From Oscillospiraceae bacterium (lineage in GTDB: Bacteria > Bacillota > Clostridia > Oscillospirales > Oscillospiraceae): a DNA stretch of 64,000 nt. The translations under genes were made by a program, and so were the position numbers. The stretch is taken from contig JAFYAU010000008.1 in assembly GCA_017540565.1 (NCBI GenBank), forward strand, positions 1 to 64,000. Direction: 5' to 3'. The notes under the pieces are model-generated. The model searched no databases and was not told the origin of the DNA. It saw nothing but the letters and a program-made list of their open reading frames with translations. Below are positions 43,113 to 52,740 of the stretch, one piece after another (position 1 is the first letter of the stretch; each line of letters starts with the position of its first letter).

Positions 43113-45366
43113 TCAGGCGAGAGTGATCAGAAGCTGCCCGCCTTTGACGGCTGAACCTTCCTCCACATGGATCTCTTTGATGACCCCGTCTTCGGGGGCG
43201 GTGACGGCCGTCTCCATCTTCATGGCTTCGACGGTGATCAGGGTCTGGCCCTTGGTTACCTTGTCGCCCTTCTTTACGGAGATCTTGCTGACGGCACCGG
43301 GGATGGAGGCGCCGATCTGCTTCGGGTCGTCCTCGTCGGCCAGAGGAACCTTGACGATGGTCTTCTGGGCCTCTTCATCGGGAACGGTCACGTCTCTGCG
43401 GACGCCGTTCAGTTCAAAACTCACGGTGCGCATGCCGTCCTTGTCCACGTCGCCGAGGCCGAGGTACTTGATGACGAGAGTCTTGCCGTCGGCGATCTCA
43501 ACGATGTTGGTCTCGCCCACGGCCAGGCCGTGGAAGAAGACATGGCTGCCCAGCAGCATGATGTAGCCGTATTCCTTCTGCTGCTTCATGTAGTCGCGGA
43601 CCACCTGCGGATACATGACATATCCGAGAATGTCACGCCAGTTGGGGTCCTCTGTGAACTCTTTCATCTCCTCGCGGATGGCGTCGAAATCAACAGGCGG
43701 GAGAAGGGAACCGGGACGTACGCTGATGGCCTCGTCATACTTGTCCTTCAGCACGACCTTCTTCAGATCTTCGGGGAAGCCCCAGGCAGGCTGGCCCATC
43801 ATGCCGGAGAAGAAGCTGATGGAGGAATCCGGGAAGCTCAGGGAAGCGCCCTTTTCCACGATGTTTTCCGGGGTCAGGTTGTTCTGGGTCATGAAGATGG
43901 CTAGGTCTCCCACCATCTTGGAGGAGGGAGTGACCTTGACGATGTCGCCCAGCATCTCGTTGACCTTGCGGTAGTTCTCCTTGACTTCCGCAAACCGGGT
44001 GCCGAGACCGAGGGATTCGACCTGCGGCTTCAGGTTGGTATACTGGCCGCCGGGGATCTCATACCGGTAGATGTCGGTAGTGGAATACTTCAGACCGTTG
44101 TCGAAACTGTCGTAGCGCTTGCGGATATCCTCCCAGTAGTCGGTCAGATACTGCAGACGCTCGGGATCCAGGCCGGTATCCCTCTCCGTGCCCTGCAGGG
44201 CGGAGACGACGGCGTTCAGGGAAGGCTGACTGGTCAGACCGGCCATGGAGGAGATGGCGCAGTCCACGATGTCGACGCCGGCCTCGGCAGCAAGCAGAAG
44301 CGCCGCCACCTGATTTCCGGTGGTATCGTGGGTGTGCAGGTGGACCGGGATGCCGATCTCCTGTTTCAGGGCGGAGACCAGCTTCTTTGCGGCATAGGGC
44401 TTCAACAGACCGGACATGTCCTTGATGGCCAGCATGTGTGCACCGCGCTTCTCCAGTTCCTTGGCCATGTTGATGTAATACTCGAGCGTGTACTTGTCGC
44501 GCTTCGGATCCAGGATATCGCCGGTGTAGCAGATGGAGGCCTCACAGATCTTGCCCTGTTTCAGGACCTCGTCCATTGCAATCTCCATGCCGGGGATCCA
44601 GTTCAGGGAGTCAAAGATGCGGAACACGTCGATGCCGGATTTCGCGGACTCCTTGACGAACTCACGGATGACGTTGTCGGGATAGTTGGTATAGCCGACG
44701 GCGTTGGCCCCGCGCAGCAGCATCTGCAGCAGGACGTTGGGGGCCTTTTCGCGGATCAGATCCAGTCGCTCCCACGGGGACTCGCGCAGGAAGCGGTAGG
44801 CGACATCGAAGGTCGCCCCGCCCCAGCACTCGAAGGAGAAGGCGTCACCGAGGATCTCGCTGATGCCGTCCATGCCCTTGATGATATCTCTGGTGCGCAG
44901 GCGGGTGGAGAGCAGGGACTGGTGAGCGTCACGGGTGGTGGTGTCGGTGATCAGCAGTTTCTTCTGATCAAGGACCCACTTCGCGACAGCTTCGGGGCCC
45001 TCCCGGTCAAGCATCGGCTTGAGGCCCTCCGGACGCTGTCCGGTGACAGGCGGGAAGCGGGGCTTTTCATAGAACTTGTGGCCTTCCCGCTCCTTGACGA
45101 CGATGTTGGCGATGTATTTCAAGACCTTGGTCGCACGGTCCAGGCCGTAATTGATGTCGAAAAGCTCCGGCGTCTCGTCGATGAACTTCGTGTGGCATTT
45201 TCCCTCGCGGAACACGGGGTTGTTCAGGATATTCGTGACGAAGGATATGTTGGTCTTCACACCGCGGACGTGGACCTCGTTCAGAGCACGGGCAGCCTTG
45301 TCGCACGTGGAGTTGAAGTTGCGGCCGGAGGCGGTGATCTTCACCAGCAGGGAGTCGTAGTAGGGG
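43113..45366 (-). CDS. pyc: Pyruvate carboxylase, C-terminal part (end of biotin carboxylase, carboxyltransferase, biotin carrier)
   Basis: About 748 residues after the frameshift. It starts at YYDSLLVKITA (end of the biotin-carboxylase domain). The carboxyltransferase TIM barrel opens with LLITDTTTRDAHQSLL and holds the metal-binding LHTHDTTGN. The allosteric/linker region follows, and the biotin-carrier domain is at the C-terminus with the biotinyl lysine in VEAMKMETAV. The frame stays open upstream to 45497, but that stretch is out-of-frame coding sequence. No RBS-backed start was found at the break, so it would be made only if the frameshift is not real. Confidence 0.8.
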
Positions 45367-46531
45367 AGATGACAGCACCGGTGTAGGCGTTGCCGCCGTC
45401 GAGACGGATGCCGAAACCGCCGGGAGAACGCCAGGCGGTGATCTTGCCGGTGTCGGGCGCGAAGTTGTTGGCGGGGTCTTCCGTGGTCACGCGGCACTGG
45501 ATCGCGTAGCCGTTGACCTTGATCTCGTCCTGGCAGGAGATGCCGATCTGGGGATCGCTGAGAGGATAGCCCTCGGCAATCAGGATCTGCGCCTGGACAA
45601 GGTCGATGCCAGTCACCTGTTCGGTCACGGTGTGCTCGACCTGGATGCGGGGGTTCATCTCGATGAAATAGTGTCCGCCGTTCTTGTCCACCAGGAATTC
45701 CAGGGTGCCGGCGTTGATATAACCCACGTGCTTGGCGATCTTCACCGCATCCGCGTGGAGCTCGGCCCGCACGGATTCAGGGACCGACCAGGCGGGGGCG
45801 AATTCGACGACCTTCTGGTATCTGCGCTGCAGAGAGCAGTCGCGCTCATACAGATGGACGAGATTCCCATGCTCGTCTCCCAGGACCTGCACCTCAATGT
45901 GCTTGGGTTCTACTAGGAACTTCTCCATAAAGATGTCATCGTTGCCGAAGGCCTTTTTCGCCTCAGCCTTGACAAGATCGTAATTGATGCCGACCTCTTC
46001 CACGGTGTCGCAGCGGCGCATGCCTCTGCCGCCGCCGCCCGCCGCTGCCTTCAGGATGACGGGGAAGCCGAACTCGAAGGCCAGTTTCTGAGCCTGTTCC
46101 TTGCTCTGCAGCGGCTCCGTGGTGCCGGGGATCGTGGCTACCTTGCACTCCTGAGCCAGATGCTTCGCGGAGAGCTTGTCGCCCATCATGTCCAGAACGC
46201 CGGAGGTGGGGCCGATAAATTTGATGCCCGCAGCCTCGCAGGCGCGCGCGAAGTCACCGTTTTCGCTGAGGAAGCCGTAGCCGGGATGGATGGCGTCCAC
46301 GTTGTGCTGCTTCGCGATCTGGATGATGCGGGGAATGTTCAGATAGGCGCCGAGAGGAGTCTCGTTCTCGCCGATCAGATAGGATTCGTCGGCGGCGGTA
46401 CGGAAACTGCTGTACAGGTCTTCCTTGGAGTATATGGCCACGGTCTTGATCTTCAGATCATGGCAGGCGCGGAAGATGCGCATGGCGATCTCGCCGCGAT
46501 TGGCGATCAGTACTTTTTTGAACTGCGGCAT
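45341..46531 (-). CDS. pyc: Pyruvate carboxylase, N-terminal part (biotin carboxylase domain)
   Basis: 396 residues. The start KKVLIANRGEIAMRIFRAC is the classic biotin-carboxylase N-terminus, followed by the ATP-grasp glycine loop KAAAGGGGRGMR, EKFLVEPKHIEVQVLGD and FIEMNPRIQVEHTVTE. The last six residues (TTTPCW) are a frameshift product. GGAGGA precedes the ATG at 46531. Alone it would lack the end of the domain and the catalytic partner domains. Confidence 0.85.
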   Translation of the reverse strand: MPQFKKVLIANRGEIAMRIFRACHDLKIKTVAIYSKEDLYSSFRTAADESYLIGENETPLGAYLNIPRIIQIAKQHNVDAIHPGYGFLSENGDFARACEAAGIKFIGPTSGVLDMMGDKLSAKHLAQECKVATIPGTTEPLQSKEQAQKLAFEFGFPVILKAAAGGGGRGMRRCDTVEEVGINYDLVKAEAKKAFGNDDIFMEKFLVEPKHIEVQVLGDEHGNLVHLYERDCSLQRRYQKVVEFAPAWSVPESVRAELHADAVKIAKHVGYINAGTLEFLVDKNGGHYFIEMNPRIQVEHTVTEQVTGIDLVQAQILIAEGYPLSDPQIGISCQDEIKVNGYAIQCRVTTEDPANNFAPDTGKITAWRSPGGFGIRLDGGNAYTGAVISPTTTPCW

Positions 46532-46606
46532 GGAAGTTCCTCCTCTTGATCAATTCTGCTCTGCCGGCCGGCGCAATGCGTCCGGCTGCATAGGAAAACA
46601 CACTTT

Positions 46607-46636
46607 AATATACAACAGGAAACGGCTTCTTGGCAA
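46607..46636 (-). promoter_or_regulatory. Promoter of pyc-birA-purC
   Basis: On the minus strand, -35 TTGCCA (46636-46631), 18-bp spacer, -10 TATATT (46612-46607), giving a leader of about 70 nt. TTGGC/GCCAA repeats around it (46630-46652) could be an operator. Confidence 0.6.
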
Positions 46637-46691
46637 CAAAAAAACTTGGCCAAATGTGACGGAATTCCCATCCGGATGACGATAACCGCTC

Positions 46692-46720
46692 TTGCAATTT
46701 GCCGAAGGGTATGGTAAAGT
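46692..46720 (+). promoter_or_regulatory. Putative promoter of the DUF1846 gene
   Basis: -35 TTGCAA (46692-46697), 17-bp spacer, -10 TAAAGT (46715-46720). The next feature downstream is a terminator-like hairpin. Confidence 0.45.
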
Positions 46721-46725
46721 CAAAA

Positions 46726-46762
46726 AGCGGATAGGAACTGGGCTGTCCGCGCTTTTTTTGTT
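46726..46762 (+). terminator. Terminator-like hairpin in the DUF1846 leader
   Basis: GCGGATAG pairs with CTGTCCGC (one G-U) and is followed by GCTTTTTTTG. It lies just after the putative promoter and 16 nt before the start codon, so it may act as an attenuator. No plus-strand gene ends here. Confidence 0.5.
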
Positions 46763-46778
46763 TTCGGGGGAGTGAAAG

Positions 46779-48263
46779 ATGTTTAAGGTCGGTTTTGACA
46801 ACGAGAAGTATCTGAACATGCAGTCTAAGCATATCGCCGAACGCATCCGCCAGTTCGGAGGGAAGCTGTACCTGGAATTCGGGGGAAAGCTTTTCGACGA
46901 TTATCACGCATCGCGCGTGCTGCCGGGCTTCGCTCCGGACAGCAAGATTCGCATGCTCTCCCGTCTGAAGGATCAGGCGGAGATCGTGATCGCCATCAAC
47001 GCCTCCGACATCGAAAAGAACAAGGTGCGCGGGGATATTGGAATCACCTACGATCTGGACGTCCTTCGTCTCATCGACGCCTTCCGCGGGTTCGGCCTGT
47101 ATGTCGGCAGCGTCGTGCTGACCTGCTACACGGGACAGGCGAGCGCCGAGGCATTCTCCCGCAAGCTGGACGCACTGGGAGTAAAGGTGTATCATCACTA
47201 TCCCATCGCAGGCTATCCGTCCAATCTGAAGCTGGTGGTGTCCGACGAGGGATACGGGAAGAACGACTATATTGAGACCTCCCGGGAACTGGTCGTGGTC
47301 ACGGCGCCTGGTCCGGGCAGCGGAAAGATGGCAACGTGCCTGAGCCAGCTTTACCATGAACAGAAACGCGGCATACGGGCCGGCTATGCCAAGTTCGAGA
47401 CGTTCCCCATCTGGAACCTGGCACTGAAGGATCCGGTGAACGTCGCCTATGAGGCGGCCACCGCGGATCTGAACGACATCAACATGATCGATCCCTTCCA
47501 TCTGGAGGCATACGGAGTGACTACCGTCAACTACAACCGCGACGTGGAAGTTTTCCCGGTCGTAAGAGCCTGTCTGGAACGGATGCTGGGAGAATGCCCC
47601 TACAAATCCCCCACGGATATGGGAGTGAACATGGCGGGCAACTGCATCGTGGACTGGGACGCCGTGCACGAAGCCTCCCGCAATGAGATCATCCGCAGGT
47701 ATTACGAGGCGCGCTGCAAGGTCGCGAGAGGCGAGGGAGTCCCAGAGGAGGCTCAGAAGATCGAACTGCTGATGGAGCAGACCGACATCGACGCTTCCGA
47801 GCGTCCGGTCATCGCCGCGGCCAACGAGAAGGCCGCTCAGACGGGAGAGCCCGCGACCGCGCTGGAACTTCCAGACGGAAGGATCGTCACGGGAAAGACC
47901 AGTTCCCTGCTGGGGGCCAGCTCGGCCATGCTGCTGAACGCGCTGAAAGCCCTGGCCGGTCTGGACAGCGCCATCCAGCTGCTGCCGGCAGAGGTGATCG
48001 AGCCGGTCATGGATCTGAAGACCAGCCGTCTGGGGAATCACAACCCGAGGCTTCACACGGACGAGATCCTGATCGCGCTGTGCATCTCAGCCGTTACGGA
48101 CGATAACGCGAAGAAGGCGATGGACCGGCTGGGTGAGCTCCACAACTGCGAGGCTCATTCCTCGGTCATGCTCAGCAGCGTGGACATCAACGTGTTCAAG
48201 AAACTGGGCGTGAACATGACATGCGAGCCTGTCTATCAGACGAAAAAGCTCTACCACAAATAA
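46779..48263 (+). CDS. DUF1846 domain-containing protein
   Basis: A 494-residue conserved cytosolic protein of Bacillota and Actinobacteria. Typical family stretches are MFKVGFDNEKYLNMQSKHI, LYLEFGGKLFDDYHASRVL, VVVTAPGPGSGKMATCLSQL (a P-loop-like GPGSGK) and TDMGVNMAGNCIVDW. A member from Streptococcus has a known structure, but the cellular role is not established. RBS GGGGGAG. It is a single gene between its own leader hairpin and a bidirectional terminator. Confidence 0.88.
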   Translation: MFKVGFDNEKYLNMQSKHIAERIRQFGGKLYLEFGGKLFDDYHASRVLPGFAPDSKIRMLSRLKDQAEIVIAINASDIEKNKVRGDIGITYDLDVLRLIDAFRGFGLYVGSVVLTCYTGQASAEAFSRKLDALGVKVYHHYPIAGYPSNLKLVVSDEGYGKNDYIETSRELVVVTAPGPGSGKMATCLSQLYHEQKRGIRAGYAKFETFPIWNLALKDPVNVAYEAATADLNDINMIDPFHLEAYGVTTVNYNRDVEVFPVVRACLERMLGECPYKSPTDMGVNMAGNCIVDWDAVHEASRNEIIRRYYEARCKVARGEGVPEEAQKIELLMEQTDIDASERPVIAAANEKAAQTGEPATALELPDGRIVTGKTSSLLGASSAMLLNALKALAGLDSAIQLLPAEVIEPVMDLKTSRLGNHNPRLHTDEILIALCISAVTDDNAKKAMDRLGELHNCEAHSSVMLSSVDINVFKKLGVNMTCEPVYQTKKLYHK

Positions 48264-48294
48264 CTCCCCGCAGGAGAAATAACGGAAAAGAAAA

Positions 48295-48335
48295 GCAGAC
48301 CCGTCCGGGAGAAATCCCCGGCGGGTCTGCTTTTT
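48295..48335. terminator. Bidirectional terminator
   Basis: The stem GCAGACCCG-T-CCGGG/CCCGG-C-GGGTCTGC (one mismatch) has TTTTT on the plus strand and TTTTCTTTT on the minus strand. It separates the convergent DUF1846 and NrdD-like genes. Confidence 0.88.
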
Positions 48336-48343
48336 CGGATCGA

Positions 48344-48613
48344 TCAGCCGATACCGTGCTTGACGCGGTCGGCCTCCTCGGCGCGCTTCCCGTTGTTAAA
48401 GCGGTCCAGCGTGCCCACCAGATAGCCGGTGATTCTGCGGATGCGCTCAAAGGGCACGGTCTCCCAGTGGTATGTGATGTCGGCAAAGTCCCCGTCGAGC
48501 GTGATGTCCATGGAGGAGATGCGCTTGTCGGGATACTGTTCCCTTGCCCTGCGGATATAGGCTTCCTTCTCGGCGTCCGTCATGACGCCGCCCTTGACGT
48601 TGACCTGGATCAT
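48344..48613 (-). CDS. Small NrdD-like protein with glycyl-radical-type C-terminus
   Basis: 89 residues. The second half, RRITGYLVGTLDRFNNGKRA and DRVKHG, matches the very C-terminus of anaerobic ribonucleotide reductase NrdD, where RVCGYL holds the radical glycine. The catalytic barrel is absent, and so are all cysteines of the NrdD zinc finger. The N-terminal half (MTDAEKEAYIRRAREQ) is a short helix plus strands. It may be a stand-alone glycyl-radical module, comparable in idea to GrcA/YfiD, or a domain recruited for another use. No nrdD or nrdG is nearby. The ATG at 48613 follows AGGAGG; a promoter (TGGACT, TATAGT at 48679-48684) is possible. Confidence 0.7.
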   Translation of the reverse strand: MIQVNVKGGVMTDAEKEAYIRRAREQYPDKRISSMDITLDGDFADITYHWETVPFERIRRITGYLVGTLDRFNNGKRAEEADRVKHGIG

Positions 48614-48735
48614 AATAGGTATGCCTCCTGAATAAACACAAGATGTTGGGGTTGAACTCATTTCTGATTTCTAGATAAACTATAGCACCGCAGTCAAGAG
48701 GAGTCCAGTTCGGTTTTTGCATGAAATGATGATAA

Positions 48736-48773
48736 ACAGGACATGACCGCCTTTTTGGGGGATCATGTCCTGT
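48736..48773 (-). terminator. Terminator of the gdpP-to-ftsH operon
   Basis: The arms ACAGGACATGA/TCATGTCCTGT are followed on the minus strand by TTATCATC, 12 nt past the ftsH stop. Confidence 0.72.
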
Positions 48774-48784
48774 CTGATGCGTCC

Positions 48785-50815
48785 TTATTCTTCCACGGAG
48801 GGAGGATCGTTGTTTACAGAGTCTTCCGGGAGAGGAGCTGCCTCGTCCCGAGAGACGGCCGGGGGTGCCTGGTCAGGGAGTTCTGTCCCTTCGGGCACCT
48901 CAGGTGAGGAAGTGCTGTCGGGAACGGGCGGTTCCGGCTTCGTCTCCGGCTCCGGCGGAAGCTCTCCGCCGTGGCTGCAGATGTAGGTGAAGGTCTCTCC
49001 GCTCATGGTCTCGTTGGCCAGCAGATACTCCGCTACCGTGACGAGCAGGTCCTTGTGCTCCGTGAGGATCTCTTCGCATTTGGCGACGGCCTGGTCGAAG
49101 ATTGCGTGGACCTCTTCGTCGATCATTGCGGCCGTTTCTTCGGAATAGGCTTTGGTGTGGCCGAAGTCCCGCCCGATGAAAACGCTTTGGCTGCTGTCCT
49201 CGTAGGAGATGGGGCCGAGGCGCTCGCTCATGCCGTATTTCGTAACCATGCTGCGGGCGATGGCCGTCGCCTGCTGGATGTCGTTGGACGCCCCTGTCGA
49301 AATGTCATCCAGGAAGAGTTTTTCCGCCATGCGGCCGCCGAGACTGGTGACGATGCGGTCGAACATCTGTCCGCGGCTGTTGAAGGACTGGTCCTCCGTG
49401 GGACGGTAGATCGTCATGCCGCCTGTCTGCCCGCGGGGGATGATGGTAATCTGGTGCACGGGGGCCTCGTGATCGAGATGGTAGGAGGTGACGGCGTGGC
49501 CGGCCTCGTGATAGGCGGTGAGCTTCCGCTCCTTGTCGCTGACGACACGGGATTTCTTTTCTGGACCGGCGATCACCTTCAAAGCGGCCTCGTCCATTTC
49601 CGCCATGGTGATGAAGCGCTTGTTCCGGCGCGCGGCCAAAAGGGCGGCCTCGTTCAGGAGATTCTCCAGATCGGCGCCCGTAAAGCCGGGAGTGCCGCGG
49701 GCGATGCTCTTCAGATCGACATCCTCTCCGAGCATCTTGTTCCGCGCATGGACTTTCAGGATGGCTTCGCGTCCCTTGATGTCGGGAACGCCCACATAGA
49801 TGGTGCGGTCAAAACGGCCGGGACGCAGGAGAGCGTTGTCCAGGATGTCCGCACGGTTGGTGGCAGCCATGACGATGACGCCCTCGTTGCTGCTGAAACC
49901 GTCCATTTCCACCAGCAGCTGGTTCAGCGTCTGTTCTCTCTCATCGTGTCCGCCGCCGAGTCCTGCGCCACGCTGACGTCCTACGGCGTCGATCTCATCG
50001 ATGAAGATGATGGCGGGGGCCAGCTTCTTCGCCTGGTCGAACAGGTCGCGGACGCGGGAGGCACCAACGCCCACGTAGAGCTCCACGAAATCGGAGCCGG
50101 AAATGGAAAGGAACTGGGTGTTGGCCTCGCCGGCCACGGCTTTGGCGATCAGCGTTTTTCCGGTGCCCGGAGGGCCCACGAGCAGAACACCCTTGGGAAT
50201 GCGGGCGCCCAGCGCGGTATACTTCTGGGGATCCTTGAGGAAATCCACGATCTCGGCGAGTTCTTCCTTTTCCTCATCGGCTCCGGCGACGTCGTCAAAT
50301 GTGACCTTGCGCTTCTCCTCGCTTCCCAGACGGGTGCGGGCTTTCCCAAAGCGGGCGACCCCCTTGTCCCCGCCCATGCCGGCCCGGTTGGCCATGACGA
50401 TCCACAGGACCAGGAAAGCACCCATGATGAGGATATAGGGCAGCATGCTGACCCACCAGGGGATCTCCGTGGAGGGCACGTAGTTGTAGCTGAAGTCTTC
50501 CTTCGTCGTCATCAGCTCGTCGATCTTGTCCGCCATATCGTTATAGAAGATGGAGACGCTGTAAAGGTCATGAGTTACGATATCTGTCTCCGTGTCCCCG
50601 TAGGTATGGGTGAGCTTCATGGTCAGCGTGTCGTCTTCTATGGTAAAGCGGGTCACCTCGTCGTTGTCGAACAGACGGCGGACCTCGGAATAATCCTCGA
50701 TCTTCGTGCTCGTTTTGGGCGAAGGTGAGGTGATCATCACGATGACAGCGACGACGATGACCAGGATCAGGACATAATAGCCGATGTCTCGGGGCGAAAA
50801 CTTACGTTTTTTCAT
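48785..50815 (-). CDS. ftsH: ATP-dependent zinc metalloprotease FtsH
   Basis: A 676-residue membrane-bound AAA+ protease. Two membrane helices (about 10-30 and 122-142) flank an external domain. Walker A is [13 protein letters not shown], Walker [12 protein letters not shown], the second region of homology [19 protein letters not shown], and the zinc site HEAGH. The C-terminal about 70 residues form a Pro/Glu/Ser-rich tail longer than usual. It lies 54 nt after hpt, the common tilS-hpt-ftsH order of Bacillota. It degrades misfolded and regulatory membrane proteins. Confidence 0.96.
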   Translation of the reverse strand: MKKRKFSPRDIGYYVLILVIVVAVIVMITSPSPKTSTKIEDYSEVRRLFDNDEVTRFTIEDDTLTMKLTHTYGDTETDIVTHDLYSVSIFYNDMADKIDELMTTKEDFSYNYVPSTEIPWWVSMLPYILIMGAFLVLWIVMANRAGMGGDKGVARFGKARTRLGSEEKRKVTFDDVAGADEEKEELAEIVDFLKDPQKYTALGARIPKGVLLVGPPGTGKTLIAKAVAGEANTQFLSISGSDFVELYVGVGASRVRDLFDQAKKLAPAIIFIDEIDAVGRQRGAGLGGGHDEREQTLNQLLVEMDGFSSNEGVIVMAATNRADILDNALLRPGRFDRTIYVGVPDIKGREAILKVHARNKMLGEDVDLKSIARGTPGFTGADLENLLNEAALLAARRNKRFITMAEMDEAALKVIAGPEKKSRVVSDKERKLTAYHEAGHAVTSYHLDHEAPVHQITIIPRGQTGGMTIYRPTEDQSFNSRGQMFDRIVTSLGGRMAEKLFLDDISTGASNDIQQATAIARSMVTKYGMSERLGPISYEDSSQSVFIGRDFGHTKAYSEETAAMIDEEVHAIFDQAVAKCEEILTEHKDLLVTVAEYLLANETMSGETFTYICSHGGELPPEPETKPEPPVPDSTSSPEVPEGTELPDQAPPAVSRDEAAPLPEDSVNNDPPSVEE

Positions 50816-50869
50816 GTAAGGAGAATCCTTCCTTCCGGTTGATGTGAAAGGCAGCCGCGGCCGCCGGGG

Positions 50870-51409
50870 TCACTCGTAGATCTCGGGTTTGAGAACGCCA
50901 ATGAAGGGGAGATTGCGGTATTTTTCCGCATAGTCAAGGCCGTACCCGACAACGAAGTTGTCCGGGCAGACAAACCCGACGTAATCGGCGGCGATGTCCG
51001 CTCTTCTGCGTGCGGGCTTGTCCAGCAGCGTGCAGATCCTGACGGAAGCCGGGCGGCGGTTGAGAAGATAACTCTTCAGATAGGAGAGGGTGACGCCGCT
51101 GTCCAGGATATCTTCCACGATCAGGACATCCCGTCCTTCGATGTCGCGGGAAAGGTCCTTGGTGATGGAAACGGCTCCGGTGGTGCTGGTGCCGTTTCCG
51201 TAGCTGGAAACAGCCATGAAATCTATGTCGCACGGCAGATCGATACAGCGGCACAGATCGGCCATGAAGATGAAACAGCCTTTCAGGACCCCGATGAGAA
51301 ACGGCGATTTTCCGGCATACTCTTCCGTGATGAGAGCCCCCAGTTCTTTCACCTTTTCCTGAAGGGCCTCCTGACTGTAAAGGACGTAAGCGATATCTTC
51401 TTTCATCAT
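50870..51409 (-). CDS. hpt: Hypoxanthine phosphoribosyltransferase
   Basis: A 179-residue purine-salvage enzyme converting hypoxanthine/guanine and PRPP to IMP/GMP. The PRPP-binding motif is DVLIVEDILDSGVTL, with the flexible loop SYGNGTSTTG and the base-binding VGYGLDYAEKYRNLP. Its start (ATGATG at 51409) overlaps the tilS stop, so translation is coupled. In relatives Hpt and TilS interact and may regulate ftsH; that is known for Bacillus and only inferred here. Confidence 0.95.
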   Translation of the reverse strand: MMKEDIAYVLYSQEALQEKVKELGALITEEYAGKSPFLIGVLKGCFIFMADLCRCIDLPCDIDFMAVSSYGNGTSTTGAVSITKDLSRDIEGRDVLIVEDILDSGVTLSYLKSYLLNRRPASVRICTLLDKPARRRADIAADYVGFVCPDNFVVGYGLDYAEKYRNLPFIGVLKPEIYE

Positions 51410-52740
51410 TGCAAGGACTCCCTGATCAGTATTCTGCAGACGGCATCTCCGGGCTCCGGTTTCCCGCGGACGCAGGGACCGAAGGGATACACCGCCAGGA
51501 TTCCGGCTTCATCGGAAAATACGGGAACGGCGCCGCGCTTTTCAACGGGGACGGATGCCTCGTTAAAGAGTTTTTTCAGCGACTTTGTACAGCCGCGTGT
51601 CCGAAGCGTATATCGGTCGCCCGGCAGGCGCGGTCTGACGACGATTTTACCACAGACATCGTCTGTTTTGAACAGATATTCAGTAAACGATTTGTTAACT
51701 CTGCCGTCGAAAATCCCTCGCGAGAGAGTTACATGGAGACCGGCTTCCGGAAGGAAGAGCGGAATATCCTGCTCCAGTTCCGTCTCGGAAAGAACCGGGA
51801 CGAGAGGGGTGCCGAACGCGAGTTCCGAACCGTCGCTCCGAACCTGCCCGCCGGGAAGAGACAGCGTTCCTGATCCGGAACGGCACAGCCGGAGGACGGC
51901 GTCGGTGTGGTCAAAGGAGAGCGCACTCCCGGCCATCAGGCGTATGACCCGGAGAGCGACCGCATCGGGAAGGGACGCCAGAGCGGCCACGGGGATCTTT
52001 CCGGTTTCCGCATACGGACGGGCCGCTTCCTCCGCCAGAGCGGAGAGAGCCTTCTCGTCAAGTGCGGCCAGCAGGGTCAGCCGGCGGCAGGCATCGGCAA
52101 ACGCGGGATTCATGTCTTTCAGCACGGGGATCACCTGATGGCGGAGCCTGTTGCGGAGAAGAGAATCGTCTCCGTTCGTACTGTCTTCGATCCAGGGGAT
52201 TCCTCTGGCAATATTGTATTCTTCGATTTCTGACCGGGAGACGGAAAGCAGCGGCCGGATCACCCGCCCGTACTGCGGCTGGATGCCGCACAGGCCGGCG
52301 GTCCCGGTCCCCCGGAGCAGATGCATGAGTACGGTCTCTGCATTGTCGTCGGCGTTGTGGGCGGTGGCGACGAAGACAGCGCCGGTCTTCTCCCGGATCG
52401 TTTCGAGGAACCGATAGCGTCGTTCCCTCCCCGCGGCCTCCGTCCCCATATGGTTTTCTTCGGCCCAGAGAGAGACATCCTCTCTCGCGGAGTAGAAGGG
52501 AATGCCGGCCGCCGCGCAGTGACTGCTTACGAAGTTCTCGTCCCTGTCGGACTCTTCGCCGCGCAGGCAGTGGTTGAAATGGGCGGCGCAGACGGTCCAT
52601 CCGTATTCGCGGGAGATACCGTGAAGCACATCCAGCAGGCACATGCTGTCCGCTCCTCCCGAAACGGCCGCCACGGCACAGGAGCCGGCGGGCGGCAGAA
52701 GTCCCCGTTGCCGGAGGAAGGAGAGAACGAGGTTTTTCAT
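51406..52740 (-). CDS. tilS: tRNA(Ile)-lysidine synthase
   Basis: A 444-residue enzyme that modifies C34 of the AUA-reading tRNA-Ile to lysidine. The PP-loop motif is AVSGGADSMCLLDVL near the N-terminus, with NHCLRGEESDRDENFV and ATAHNADDNAETVLMHLLRGTG. A C-terminal substrate-binding domain ends with RTRGCTKSLKKLFNEASVP. The ATG at 52740 overlaps the dnaB stop (TGATG), and its stop overlaps the hpt start. Confidence 0.95.
   Translation of the reverse strand: MKNLVLSFLRQRGLLPPAGSCAVAAVSGGADSMCLLDVLHGISREYGWTVCAAHFNHCLRGEESDRDENFVSSHCAAAGIPFYSAREDVSLWAEENHMGTEAAGRERRYRFLETIREKTGAVFVATAHNADDNAETVLMHLLRGTGTAGLCGIQPQYGRVIRPLLSVSRSEIEEYNIARGIPWIEDSTNGDDSLLRNRLRHQVIPVLKDMNPAFADACRRLTLLAALDEKALSALAEEAARPYAETGKIPVAALASLPDAVALRVIRLMAGSALSFDHTDAVLRLCRSGSGTLSLPGGQVRSDGSELAFGTPLVPVLSETELEQDIPLFLPEAGLHVTLSRGIFDGRVNKSFTEYLFKTDDVCGKIVVRPRLPGDRYTLRTRGCTKSLKKLFNEASVPVEKRGAVPVFSDEAGILAVYPFGPCVRGKPEPGDAVCRILIRESLQ

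Larger units (their letters stand above)
43113..46531 (-). pseudogene. pyc: Pyruvate carboxylase, interrupted by a single-base frameshift
   Basis: The whole gene would encode about 1140 residues, the usual length of biotin-dependent pyruvate carboxylase (pyruvate + HCO3- + ATP to oxaloacetate). The reading frame breaks inside the biotin-carboxylase domain. The first frame reads ...NAYTGAVISP and then TTTPCW-stop, while the expected continuation YYDSLLVKITASG is in the next frame. Adding one C to the CCCC run (plus strand GGGG at 45363-45366) restores one uninterrupted frame. Both sides are otherwise fully conserved, so this is either a sequencing/assembly error in a homopolymer or a very recent mutation. 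Confidence 0.88.

Noticed and set aside
45367-45497. Upstream extension of the pyc C-terminal frame, beginning MPRDHGRPR
   Set aside because: It is out-of-frame reading of the biotin-carboxylase coding sequence; the true continuation begins at the frameshift.
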